Assembly (NCBI GenBank): GCA_946223375.1
Contig: CAMICU010000053.1
Span: 1-18,945, forward strand
DNA: 18,945 bases
Reading direction: 5' to 3'
Origin: an uncultured Stenotrophomonas sp.
Lineage (GTDB): Bacteria > Pseudomonadota > Gammaproteobacteria > Xanthomonadales > Xanthomonadaceae
The notes below the pieces were generated by a model. That model ran no database searches. It saw only the letters and a program-made list of their open reading frames with translations, and had not been told where the DNA came from. The first letter of the stretch is position 1; each line of letters starts with the position of its first letter. The translations under genes and the position numbers were made by a program. Shown here piece after piece: positions 13,255 to 18,945 of this stretch.

Positions 13255-13817
13255 ATGCTCCCGCTTCCCACGGCCTGCTGGTCGATGATGATCCGCTCTA
13301 TCTGCGCACCCTGCAGCGCACGCTGGCGCGTCGCGGCATCGACACCGTCACCGCCACCGATACCGCCGGCGCGCTGCAGCTGGCCACCCCGACGCCACCG
13401 GCGTTCGCCCTGATCGACCTGAAGCTGGGCAGCGAATCCGGCCTGACGCTGATCCAGCCGCTGCGCGAACTGCGCCAGGACATGCGCATCCTGCTGGTCA
13501 CCGGCTACGCTTCGATCGCCACCGCGGTGGAGGCGATCAAGCTCGGTGCCGACGACTACCTGCCCAAGCCGGCCACGGTGCAGATGATCCTGCGCGCCCT
13601 CGGCGAGGAGGACGAAGCCGGCGACGAGCCCGAGGACGTGGAGCCCCCCGATGCGATGACGCCGATCAGCCGGCTGCAGTGGGAGCACATCCAGCAGGCT
13701 TTGCACGAGACCGGCGGCAACGTCTCCGCCGCGGCCCGCCTGCTCGGCATGCACCGCCGCTCGCTGCAGCGCAAGCTGACCAAGCGGCCGAGCCCGGAGC
13801 GCGACCCCAACCGATAA
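13251..13817 (+). CDS. regA: RegA/PrrA-type response regulator
   Basis: The 188-residue product is the cognate regulator of the kinase before it. The receiver (about 8-118) has Asp12-Asp14, phosphoacceptor Asp56 (LIDLKLG), Thr84 and Lys106. An acidic, Pro-containing linker (119-136) leads to a Fis-type helix-turn-helix (about 143-178) whose NVSAAARLLGMHRRSLQRKL follows the highly conserved RegA/PrrA/ActR recognition region. In other proteobacteria RegA controls respiration, carbon and nitrogen fixation and other redox-linked genes; targets here are unknown. Length is typical. I placed the start at the ATG at 13251, which shares ATGA with the kinase stop. An upstream in-frame extension lies wholly inside the kinase gene and has no family support. 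Confidence 0.93.
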   Translation: MNAPASHGLLVDDDPLYLRTLQRTLARRGIDTVTATDTAGALQLATPTPPAFALIDLKLGSESGLTLIQPLRELRQDMRILLVTGYASIATAVEAIKLGADDYLPKPATVQMILRALGEEDEAGDEPEDVEPPDAMTPISRLQWEHIQQALHETGGNVSAAARLLGMHRRSLQRKLTKRPSPERDPNR

Positions 13818-13879
13818 GCCGCTGCAGCAGCGGCGCGAGCCGCCAAGCCGGCCCTCTTCCCCGGCGCAAGCGCTCCCTC

Positions 13880-13898
13880 CCGGGCCCCCTTGGCCCGG
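13880..13898 (+). terminator. GC-rich stem-loop after regA
   Basis: CCGGGCC (13880-13886) and GGCCCGG (13892-13898) pair perfectly with a 5-base loop, about 63 bases past the regA stop. No T-run follows on the plus strand, so this may end or only stabilise the transcript. Confidence 0.35.
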
Positions 13899-13919
13899 CC
13901 AAAGTGGGGATCAGAAACA

Positions 13920-13949
13920 ACAACGCCGCGCATCCCTGCGCGGCGTTGT
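13920..13949 (-). terminator. Intrinsic terminator of pgi
   Basis: A perfect 13-base stem, ACAACGCCGCGCA (13920-13932) with TGCGCGGCGTTGT (13937-13949), and a 4-base loop, 22 bases past the pgi stop. On the minus strand the stem runs into TTGTTTCT, a broken T-run. It also lies downstream of regA and may stop rightward transcription. Confidence 0.75.
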
Positions 13950-13971
13950 CGTTCCGGCGTGTCGGCAGCGG

Positions 13972-15483
13972 TCAGCGCAAACGCGCCAGCACTTCCCGGG
14001 TCATCGGATCGGCGATCTCGACGGCCTCGCCCTGCAGCGCCGGCAACAGCTGGTTGGCCAGCTGCTTGCCCAGTTCGACGCCGAACTGGTCGAAGGCATT
14101 GATGCCCCATACCAGCGACTGCACGTAGACCGCGTGCTCGTACATGGCGATCAGCGCACCGAGCGCCTGCGGGGTCAGCGCATCGAGCAGGATCAGCGTG
14201 CTCGGGCGCCCGCCCGGGTACTGCCGGTGCGGATCGTCGCTGTCCTGGCCGTTGGCCAGCGCCTCGGTCTGCGCCAGCAGATTCGCCAGCAACGCCTGAT
14301 GGTTGACGGTGTACGGGTTGTCGGCCTGCACGCAGCCGATGAAATCGGCCGGCACGATGCTGGTGCCCTGGTGCAGTGCCTGGAAGAAGCTGTGCTGCAC
14401 GTCGGTGCCGGCGCCCCCCCACCAGACCGGTACGGTATCGACATCCACCGGGCTGCCATCGAGCTTGACCCGCTTGCCCAGGCTCTCCATCACCAGCTGC
14501 TGCAGGTAGGCCGGCAGCAACGCCAGGCGCTGGTCATAGGTCATCACCGCATGCGTGGCGTAGCCCAGCACATTGCGGTTCCAGATGTCGGTCAGTGCGT
14601 GCAGCACCGGCAGGTTGCCGGCCAGCGGCGCGCTGGCCGCATGTGCGTCCATCTCCGCCGCGCCGGCCAGCAGCTGGCCGAAGCGCTCGAAACCGATCGC
14701 CAGCGCGATCGGAAAACCCACCGCCGACCACAACGAATAACGGCCACCCACCCAGTCCCACATCGGCAGCACGCGCCCGGCAGCGATGTCGAAGGCCTTG
14801 GCGGCACGCTCGGGATTGGCACTGACCGCGTACAGCCGCTCGCTGCCGCCCAGCCAGTCGCGCAGGATGCTGCCGTTGAGCAGCGTCTCCTGGGTGCCGA
14901 AGGTCTTGGAGATCAGGATGCCGGCGGTGGTCGCCGGGTCCAGCGTCGCCAGCGTGCGCTGCATCGCGGCACCGTCGACGTTGGAGACGAAGTGCACCCG
15001 GAAGCGTGCGCCGCTTGCCGGCCGCAACGCATCGGCCACCAGCCGCGGACCGAGGTCCGAGCCGCCGATGCCGACGCTGACGATGTCGGTGACGTTGCTT
15101 GCCTCCAGCTGCTGGATCAGCGCGCCCATGCGCTGCTGCACCGCCGCCGCTTCGGCGTGCGCGGCAACCGCTTCCGGCGCACTGCTGGCATCACCGCGCA
15201 AGGCGCTGTGCAGCACCGCGCGGCCTTCGGTGGCATTGATCTTCTGCCCGCCGAACAGGCGCTGGAAACCGCCGGCGACATCGCGCGCGGCGGCCAGCTC
15301 CAGCAACGACTGCAACGCTGCGGCATCGTACTTCTGCCGCGCGAAGTTCACATACAACGGACCGACCTTCAGCGCCAGGCGTTTCACCCGGTCCGGCTCG
15401 GCGGCCATCAGCGAGGGAATACCCGTGCCCTGCAGACGCTGGGCGTGGGCGTGCAATACGTCGAATCCGTTGTGCGTGGTCAT
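13972..15483 (-). CDS. pgi: Glucose-6-phosphate isomerase
   Basis: The 503-residue product is the classical PGI family enzyme, interconverting glucose 6-phosphate and fructose 6-phosphate in the cytoplasm. Conserved stretches are GIGGSDLGPR (138-147), VSNVDG (166-171), SKTFGTQET (192-200) and the family signature DWVGGRYSLWSAVG (243-256). Catalytic residues are Glu333 (VMESLGK), His364 (GTDVQHSFFQALHQG) and Lys473 (GVELGK). It is slightly shorter than the 549-residue E. coli protein, as in other members of this family. Its ATG shares ATGA with the panD stop, so it is translated from the same message; the pairing of a coenzyme A gene with a glycolytic one has no evident functional logic. A clear terminator follows. 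Confidence 0.97.
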   Translation of the reverse strand: MTTHNGFDVLHAHAQRLQGTGIPSLMAAEPDRVKRLALKVGPLYVNFARQKYDAAALQSLLELAAARDVAGGFQRLFGGQKINATEGRAVLHSALRGDASSAPEAVAAHAEAAAVQQRMGALIQQLEASNVTDIVSVGIGGSDLGPRLVADALRPASGARFRVHFVSNVDGAAMQRTLATLDPATTAGILISKTFGTQETLLNGSILRDWLGGSERLYAVSANPERAAKAFDIAAGRVLPMWDWVGGRYSLWSAVGFPIALAIGFERFGQLLAGAAEMDAHAASAPLAGNLPVLHALTDIWNRNVLGYATHAVMTYDQRLALLPAYLQQLVMESLGKRVKLDGSPVDVDTVPVWWGGAGTDVQHSFFQALHQGTSIVPADFIGCVQADNPYTVNHQALLANLLAQTEALANGQDSDDPHRQYPGGRPSTLILLDALTPQALGALIAMYEHAVYVQSLVWGINAFDQFGVELGKQLANQLLPALQGEAVEIADPMTREVLARLR

Positions 15484-15860
15484 GCTGCCTGTGTGGGGAT
15501 GCTGTCGTTGGTGTGGGTGATGCGGTTGTCGCCGTCGACGTAGACCAGCTTCGGCTTGAAGCTGTCCGCTTCGGCTTCGCTCATGCCGGCGAAGGCGGCG
15601 ATGATGATGATGTCACCGACCTGCACGTGGCGCGCGGCGCCGCCGTTGAGCGAGATGATGCCGCTGCCGGCTTCGGCGCGCAGTGCATAGGTGGAGAAAC
15701 GCGCACCGTTGGTCACGTCCCAGATGTGCACCTGTTCGAATTCGCGGATGCCGGTGGCCTGGAGCAGGTTGTCGTCGATCGCGATGGAGCCTTCGTAGTT
15801 CAGCTCCGAATGGGTGACGGTGGCGCGGTGGATCTTGGTCTTGAGCAGGGAGAGTTGCAT
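15480..15860 (-). CDS. panD: Aspartate 1-decarboxylase precursor
   Basis: The 126-residue proenzyme makes beta-alanine from L-aspartate for pantothenate synthesis. The self-cleavage site YEGS is intact: the Gly24-Ser25 bond breaks and Ser25 becomes the pyruvoyl group of the alpha chain. Lys9 and the conserved HRATVTHSELNYEGS and FEQVHIWDVTNGARF regions are present. Length matches the family. The frame stays open upstream to 15995, but the conserved protein begins with MQLSLLKTKI at 15860. No Shine-Dalgarno is evident. It is separated from panC by 179 bases containing a stem-loop, so it may have its own promoter, and it overlaps pgi by four bases. Confidence 0.97.
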   Translation of the reverse strand: MQLSLLKTKIHRATVTHSELNYEGSIAIDDNLLQATGIREFEQVHIWDVTNGARFSTYALRAEAGSGIISLNGGAARHVQVGDIIIIAAFAGMSEAEADSFKPKLVYVDGDNRITHTNDSIPTQAA

Positions 15861-15891
15861 GGCAATGCCGAAACTGCGTGAGAAAGCGCGC

Positions 15892-15897
15892 AGTCTA
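15892..15897 (-). promoter_or_regulatory. Weak candidate panD -10 box
   Basis: The minus strand reads TAGACT (four of six matches) about 31 bases before the panD start. The -35 at 17 bases, CGGGCA, is poor. It is listed because the panC-panD gap probably holds a promoter. Confidence 0.25.
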
Positions 15898-15963
15898 GCA
15901 CCGGCGCGGCCGGCTGCCCGCACCGCAACATGACCTTTCAAGGCACCCGCTCCCCGATACGCC

Positions 15964-15986
15964 GATGGCGCCACGGGGGCGCCATC
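15964..15986 (-). terminator. Stem-loop between panC and panD
   Basis: GATGGCGCC (15964-15972) and GGCGCCATC (15978-15986) pair perfectly over 9 bases with a 5-base loop, about 54 bases past the panC stop. No T-run follows on the minus strand. It may end the folK-panBC transcript or protect its 3' end. Confidence 0.45.
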
Positions 15987-16039
15987 AGGGGTCAAACCGG
16001 CAGTGTGGGCAGGACAGGAAAAGTCCCGCCGGAGCCCAT

Positions 16040-16882
16040 TCAGAACTCGATGTTGTCGATCAGGCGGGTACTGCCCAGCTTGGCCGCGACCAGCGCCACG
16101 CGCGGCCCGGCATGGCCGGTGCCCGGCTCGCTCAGGTCCGGCAGCCGCACCACCGCGTAATCCACCTGGAAGCCGGCAGCCTGCAGGCGGCTGGCGCCCT
16201 GGGCCTCCACTTCGCCGCGCTGCGCACCGGCCAGATAGGCCTCGCGCATGCCCAGCAGCACCTGCCGGATCAGCGTGGCCTGCGGACGGACATCCACGGT
16301 CAGGTACTGGTTGCGCGAACTCATCGCCAGCCCGTCCTGCTCACGCACGATCTCGCCGCCGATGATCTCGATCGGGAACGCCAGGTCGGCCACCATCTGC
16401 CGGATCACCGCCAGCTGCTGATAGTCCTTGCGGCCGAAGGCGGCCACGTCCGGCTGCACCTGGTTGAACAGGCGGCTGACCACGGTGCAGACGCCATCGA
16501 AATGGCCCGGCCGGTGTGCGCCTTCCAGCAGCGCGCTCACCCCCGGCACATGCACGTTGGCGGCCAGCTCGACGCCAAACGGGTACATCGATTCGACGGT
16601 CGGCAGCCACAGCACGTCACAACCGGCGTCCTGCAGGCCACTGGTGTCCGCCTCCGGGGTGCGCGGATAGCGGGTGAAGTCCTCGTTCGGGCCGAACTGG
16701 GTCGGGTTGACGAACACGCTGGAAACCACCCGGTCGGCATGCTGGCGGGCCAGCTTCACCAGCGAGTAATGGCCGGCGTGCAGGTTGCCCATGGTCGGCA
16801 CCAGCGCCACGCGCAGGCCCTCCCGCTTCCATCCCGCGACAACGGCGCGCAGCCGCGAAAGCTCGGTAACGGTCTCGATCAT
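16040..16882 (-). CDS. panC: Pantothenate synthetase
   Basis: The 280-residue product joins pantoate and beta-alanine with ATP to give pantothenate, through a pantoyl-adenylate. Hallmarks are PTMGNLHAGH (29-38, the ATP-binding HxGH motif), FVNPTQFGPNED (57-68), GRKDYQQ (150-156) and MSSRNQYL (187-194, KMSKS-like loop). Length is that of the family. The ATG overlaps the panB stop as ATGA, giving translational coupling of consecutive pathway steps. A GGAG lies 13 bases upstream, rather far, which fits dependence on coupling. It uses the beta-alanine made by PanD, whose gene follows. Confidence 0.97.
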   Translation of the reverse strand: MIETVTELSRLRAVVAGWKREGLRVALVPTMGNLHAGHYSLVKLARQHADRVVSSVFVNPTQFGPNEDFTRYPRTPEADTSGLQDAGCDVLWLPTVESMYPFGVELAANVHVPGVSALLEGAHRPGHFDGVCTVVSRLFNQVQPDVAAFGRKDYQQLAVIRQMVADLAFPIEIIGGEIVREQDGLAMSSRNQYLTVDVRPQATLIRQVLLGMREAYLAGAQRGEVEAQGASRLQAAGFQVDYAVVRLPDLSEPGTGHAGPRVALVAAKLGSTRLIDNIEF

Positions 16883-17694
16883 GATGCGTACGCATGCTCC
16901 GCGTCAGGGAAGGTGCCGTCGCGCACGGCGTCGGCGTAGGCACGGACGGCACCGGCCACCGAACCGCCTTCGGCAAGGAAATCCTTGACGAACTTGGGCC
17001 GGCGGTGGCCGCTGTCCAGGCCGAGGAAGTCATGCAGCACCAGCACCTGGCCATCGCATTGCGGGCCGGCACCGATGCCGATGGTGGGGATGTCGATCGC
17101 GGCGGTGACAGTGCCGGCGACCGGGGTCGGCACGCACTCCAGCACCAGCAGGCTGACACCGGCCTCGGCGACGGCCTTGGCGTCGTTGACCAGCTGCTGC
17201 GCGGCATCGCCACGGCCCTGCACCCGGTACCCGCCGAGCCGCAGCACCGACTGCGGGGTCAGCCCCAGGTGCGAACACACCGGGATCTCGCGCTCGACCA
17301 GGTGGCGGATGATGTCCAGCTTGAAGCCGGCCCCCTCGATCTTGACCATCTCCGCGCCGGCCTGCAGCAGCTTCAGCGATGCATCCAGCGCCCGCTCGGG
17401 GGTCGCGTCGGCACCGAACGGCAGGTCGGCCACCAGCAGCGCACGCTGCAGCACGCGGGCAACCACGGTGGTGTGGTAGACCATGTCCGCCACGCTGACC
17501 GGCAAGGTGGAATCGTGTCCCTGCACGACCATGCCCAGCGAATCGCCGATCAGGATCAGGTCCACGCCATTGGCGTCGAAGGTGCGGGCGAAGCCTGCGT
17601 CGTAAGCGGTCAACATCACCAGCTTCTGGCCGTTGCGCTTGGCCTCGGCCAGGGCCGGAACCGTCCAAGGCTTGCTATCTGCGTGAGTGCTCAT
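16879..17694 (-). CDS. panB: 3-methyl-2-oxobutanoate hydroxymethyltransferase
   Basis: The 271-residue product transfers a hydroxymethyl group from methylene-tetrahydrofolate to ketoisovalerate, forming ketopantoate, the first committed step to pantothenate. The metal and substrate residues fit the E. coli pattern: Asp51-Ser52 (GDSLGMVVQGHDSTLPV), Asp90 (VADLPFG), Lys118/Glu120 (VKIEGA) and Glu186 (LLVLECVP). Length is typical. The ATG at 17694 has no visible Shine-Dalgarno; instead a long imperfect hairpin ends just before it (17697-17733). folK lies 31 bases upstream and panC overlaps downstream. Its folate co-substrate gives a loose biochemical link to folK. Confidence 0.97.
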   Translation of the reverse strand: MSTHADSKPWTVPALAEAKRNGQKLVMLTAYDAGFARTFDANGVDLILIGDSLGMVVQGHDSTLPVSVADMVYHTTVVARVLQRALLVADLPFGADATPERALDASLKLLQAGAEMVKIEGAGFKLDIIRHLVEREIPVCSHLGLTPQSVLRLGGYRVQGRGDAAQQLVNDAKAVAEAGVSLLVLECVPTPVAGTVTAAIDIPTIGIGAGPQCDGQVLVLHDFLGLDSGHRRPKFVKDFLAEGGSVAGAVRAYADAVRDGTFPDAEHAYAS

Positions 17695-17696
17695 GT

Positions 17697-17733
17697 GGGG
17701 ATAACGATTGGTGATGAGCCAATCATTATCCCC
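17697..17733 (-). promoter_or_regulatory. Long hairpin abutting the panB start
   Basis: The arms 17697-17711 and 17719-17733 are inverted repeats of 15 bases with one mismatch (14 of 15 pair) and a 7-base loop. The structure takes in the last codons and stop of folK and ends two bases before the panB ATG. No T-run follows. It could be a leader hairpin controlling panB translation, or as DNA an operator-like palindrome (GATAAyGATTGG and its complement). Confidence 0.6.
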
Positions 17734-18214
17734 CTAACGGGGTGATATCGCAGGTTTTGATGCCAGCGACCACGTCACGCACTGTTCCATGCCCCGGAAT
17801 CAGCGCATCCGGCGCCACGTCGGCCAGCGGCACCAGCGCGAACGCCCGCTGGTGCAGGTAGGGGTGCGGCACCTTCAGCTGCGGCAGGTCGATGACCTGC
17901 GTGCCATACAGCAGCAGGTCCAGGTCGAGCATGCGCGGCCCCCAGTGCTGGCCGGGCTCGCGCACCCGGCCGAAGCCGCGCTCGGTGGCCAGCAGCTGCG
18001 CCAGCAGCTCGGGCGCCGCGAGCCCGGTCTGAAGCAACGCAGCGGCATTGACGAAGTCCGGCTGCGCCTCGTTGCCCCAGGCCGGGGTGCCATAGAGCGG
18101 CGAGGCCGCCAGCAGGCGCGTGTCCGGCAGGCGGTCCAGCGCCTGGATGGCCGCACGCACGGTCGCCCGTGCGTCGCCCAGGTTGGCGCCGAGGCCGATG
18201 CAGGCACGTTCCAT
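17726..18214 (-). CDS. folK: 6-hydroxymethyl-7,8-dihydropterin pyrophosphokinase
   Basis: The 162-residue product transfers pyrophosphate from ATP to 6-hydroxymethyl-dihydropterin, the step before dihydropteroate synthase in folate synthesis. The HPPK signature HWGPRMLDLDLLLYG (90-104) carries the magnesium ligands Asp97 and Asp99. The opening GLGANLGD (7-14), SPLYGTPAWG (38-47) and the late VPHPYLHQRAFALVPL (115-130) are all conserved. It starts six bases after the pcnB stop, as pcnB-folK do in many gammaproteobacteria, so the two are cotranscribed. No strong Shine-Dalgarno is visible. Confidence 0.97.
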   Translation of the reverse strand: MERACIGLGANLGDARATVRAAIQALDRLPDTRLLAASPLYGTPAWGNEAQPDFVNAAALLQTGLAAPELLAQLLATERGFGRVREPGQHWGPRMLDLDLLLYGTQVIDLPQLKVPHPYLHQRAFALVPLADVAPDALIPGHGTVRDVVAGIKTCDITPLGG

Positions 18215-18220
18215 CCGTGC

Positions 18221-18945
18221 TTACTCGCTGGCGGCCGCACCGGTACGGCGGCGACGGCGGCGACGCCGGCGCGGCGCCTCCCCCTCGTCGCCGGCATCGG
18301 CATCGGCCTGCAACGCATCCAGCGCGGATTCCAGCTCGTGGCCGTTCTGCTGCTGGGCCTCACGCCAGAAGGCGATGTCCTCGGCGTGTTCGGCCGACGC
18401 ACTCTGCCGCAGCACGAGGAAGTCGAAGGCCGCGCGGAAGCGCGGGTGGCTCAGGGTACGCAACACCCGCTTGCGCTGGCGCGAGCTGAAACGCGACTGC
18501 AGCAGCCAGATCTCCTGCATCGGCAGCGAGAAGCGGCGCGGCAGCGCGATCGTGGTGAGCTGATGCAGGGTGACCCGGTCCGCGGCCCGCCGCTGCGCCT
18601 CTTCCTGGGCCAGGCCCTGCCGCTGCAGCGTGATCAGCGCACGACAGAAAGCCGGCCACAGCAGCAGCGCGAACAGGAACGACGGCGACACCGGCTCCTC
18701 GTTGGCCACCCGCGCGTCGGTGCTGCGCAGGCCCTCCAGCAGCATGCTGCGCAGCGCGCCACTGCGGTTGCTCTTCAACGCGGCGGCGCTTTCCGGGAAC
18801 AGTGCCGACAGCAGGCCGTAGCGTTCCAGGCCCAGGAAGCTGGCTTCGCCATGCCCGGACAGGAACAGCTTGAGCACCTCCTCGAACAGCCGCGCCGGGG
18901 CCGCCTCGCTGAGCAGGCCGGCCAGGAGCGGGAGCGGCTCGGCGG
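18221..18945 (-). CDS. pcnB: Poly(A) polymerase I, C-terminal part (cut by window edge)
   Basis: The frame stays open to the right edge, so only the last 241 or so residues are seen; the nucleotidyltransferase head lies outside. The visible part has the PcnB body stretch ARLFEEVLKLFLSGHG, LERYGLLSALFPE, the Arg-rich HQLTTIALPRRFSLPMQEIW region and FRAAFDFLVLRQ. PcnB adds 3' A-tails that mark RNAs for decay. The protein ends in nine consecutive arginines followed by TGAAASE, a basic tail likely to bind RNA. The arginine codons are mixed (CGC, CGT, CGG), so it is not a simple triplet expansion. The downstream folK start is 6 bases away. Confidence 0.93.
   Translation of the reverse strand, partial: AEPLPLLAGLLSEAAPARLFEEVLKLFLSGHGEASFLGLERYGLLSALFPESAAALKSNRSGALRSMLLEGLRSTDARVANEEPVSPSFLFALLLWPAFCRALITLQRQGLAQEEAQRRAADRVTLHQLTTIALPRRFSLPMQEIWLLQSRFSSRQRKRVLRTLSHPRFRAAFDFLVLRQSASAEHAEDIAFWREAQQQNGHELESALDALQADADAGDEGEAPRRRRRRRRRTGAAASE

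Noticed and set aside
14134..15543. 469-codon plus-strand frame opposite pgi
   Set aside because: Shadow of the pgi gene, with no recognisable domain and a composition typical of GC-rich antisense frames.
15861..15995. N-terminal extension of PanD
   Set aside because: PanD needs its short N-terminal strand before the Gly24-Ser25 cleavage site; a 45-residue Ala/Arg-rich addition is not seen in the family.

Overview
This window looks like chromosomal housekeeping DNA from a high-GC gammaproteobacterium of the Lysobacteraceae (Xanthomonadaceae), most likely Stenotrophomonas or a close relative. The grounds are protein family resemblance (an IspG beginning MHDAVTRP, RNase E of about 1060 residues, a repetitive transmembrane protein next to NfuA), strong G/C at third codon positions and very short intergenic gaps. 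I see no insertion sequence, phage gene, integrase, CRISPR array, rRNA or tRNA. Genus assignment is inference, because no search was run.

Layout. (1) 178-2622, minus strand: nfuA (Fe-S carrier) followed after 15 bases by a 611-residue repetitive single-span membrane protein of unknown function. (2) 2713-4312, plus strand: phhB (pterin-4a-carbinolamine dehydratase), a small lipoprotein with a TonB-C-like domain, and zupT (ZIP metal transporter). (3) 4355-8916: rluC (minus) and rne (plus) diverge from a 407-base region that holds a long, structured rne leader. rne ends at a perfect inverted-repeat terminator. (4) 9046-9693, minus: a GacA/UvrY-like response regulator with a 314-base upstream region carrying a phased triple repeat. 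(5) 10008-11943, minus: ispG overlapping a PAP2-family phosphatase gene. (6) 12028-13817, plus: a RegB/PrrB-type redox sensor kinase and its RegA/PrrA-type Fis-domain regulator, overlapping by ATGA. (7) 13972-18945, minus: pcnB (partial), folK, panB, panC, panD and pgi, with ATGA overlaps at panB/panC and panD/pgi.

How the genes fit together. panB, panC and panD supply three of the pantothenate (CoA) steps. folK belongs to folate synthesis and phhB to pterin recycling. rne, rluC and pcnB act on RNA. nfuA and ispG make or use 4Fe-4S clusters, and the RegBA pair beside ispG is a redox-sensing system whose sensor keeps both hallmark redox elements.

The most interesting points are regulatory. 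The start codons of nfuA, ispG and regB each lie 6-7 bases downstream of a -10-like hexamer with no Shine-Dalgarno, which suggests leaderless mRNAs. The rne leader has a hairpin burying its own Shine-Dalgarno and an overlapping 24-codon upstream frame. A 15-base-arm hairpin abuts the panB start. The least understood gene is the repetitive membrane protein at 178-2013. I did not find a convincing new multi-gene system.
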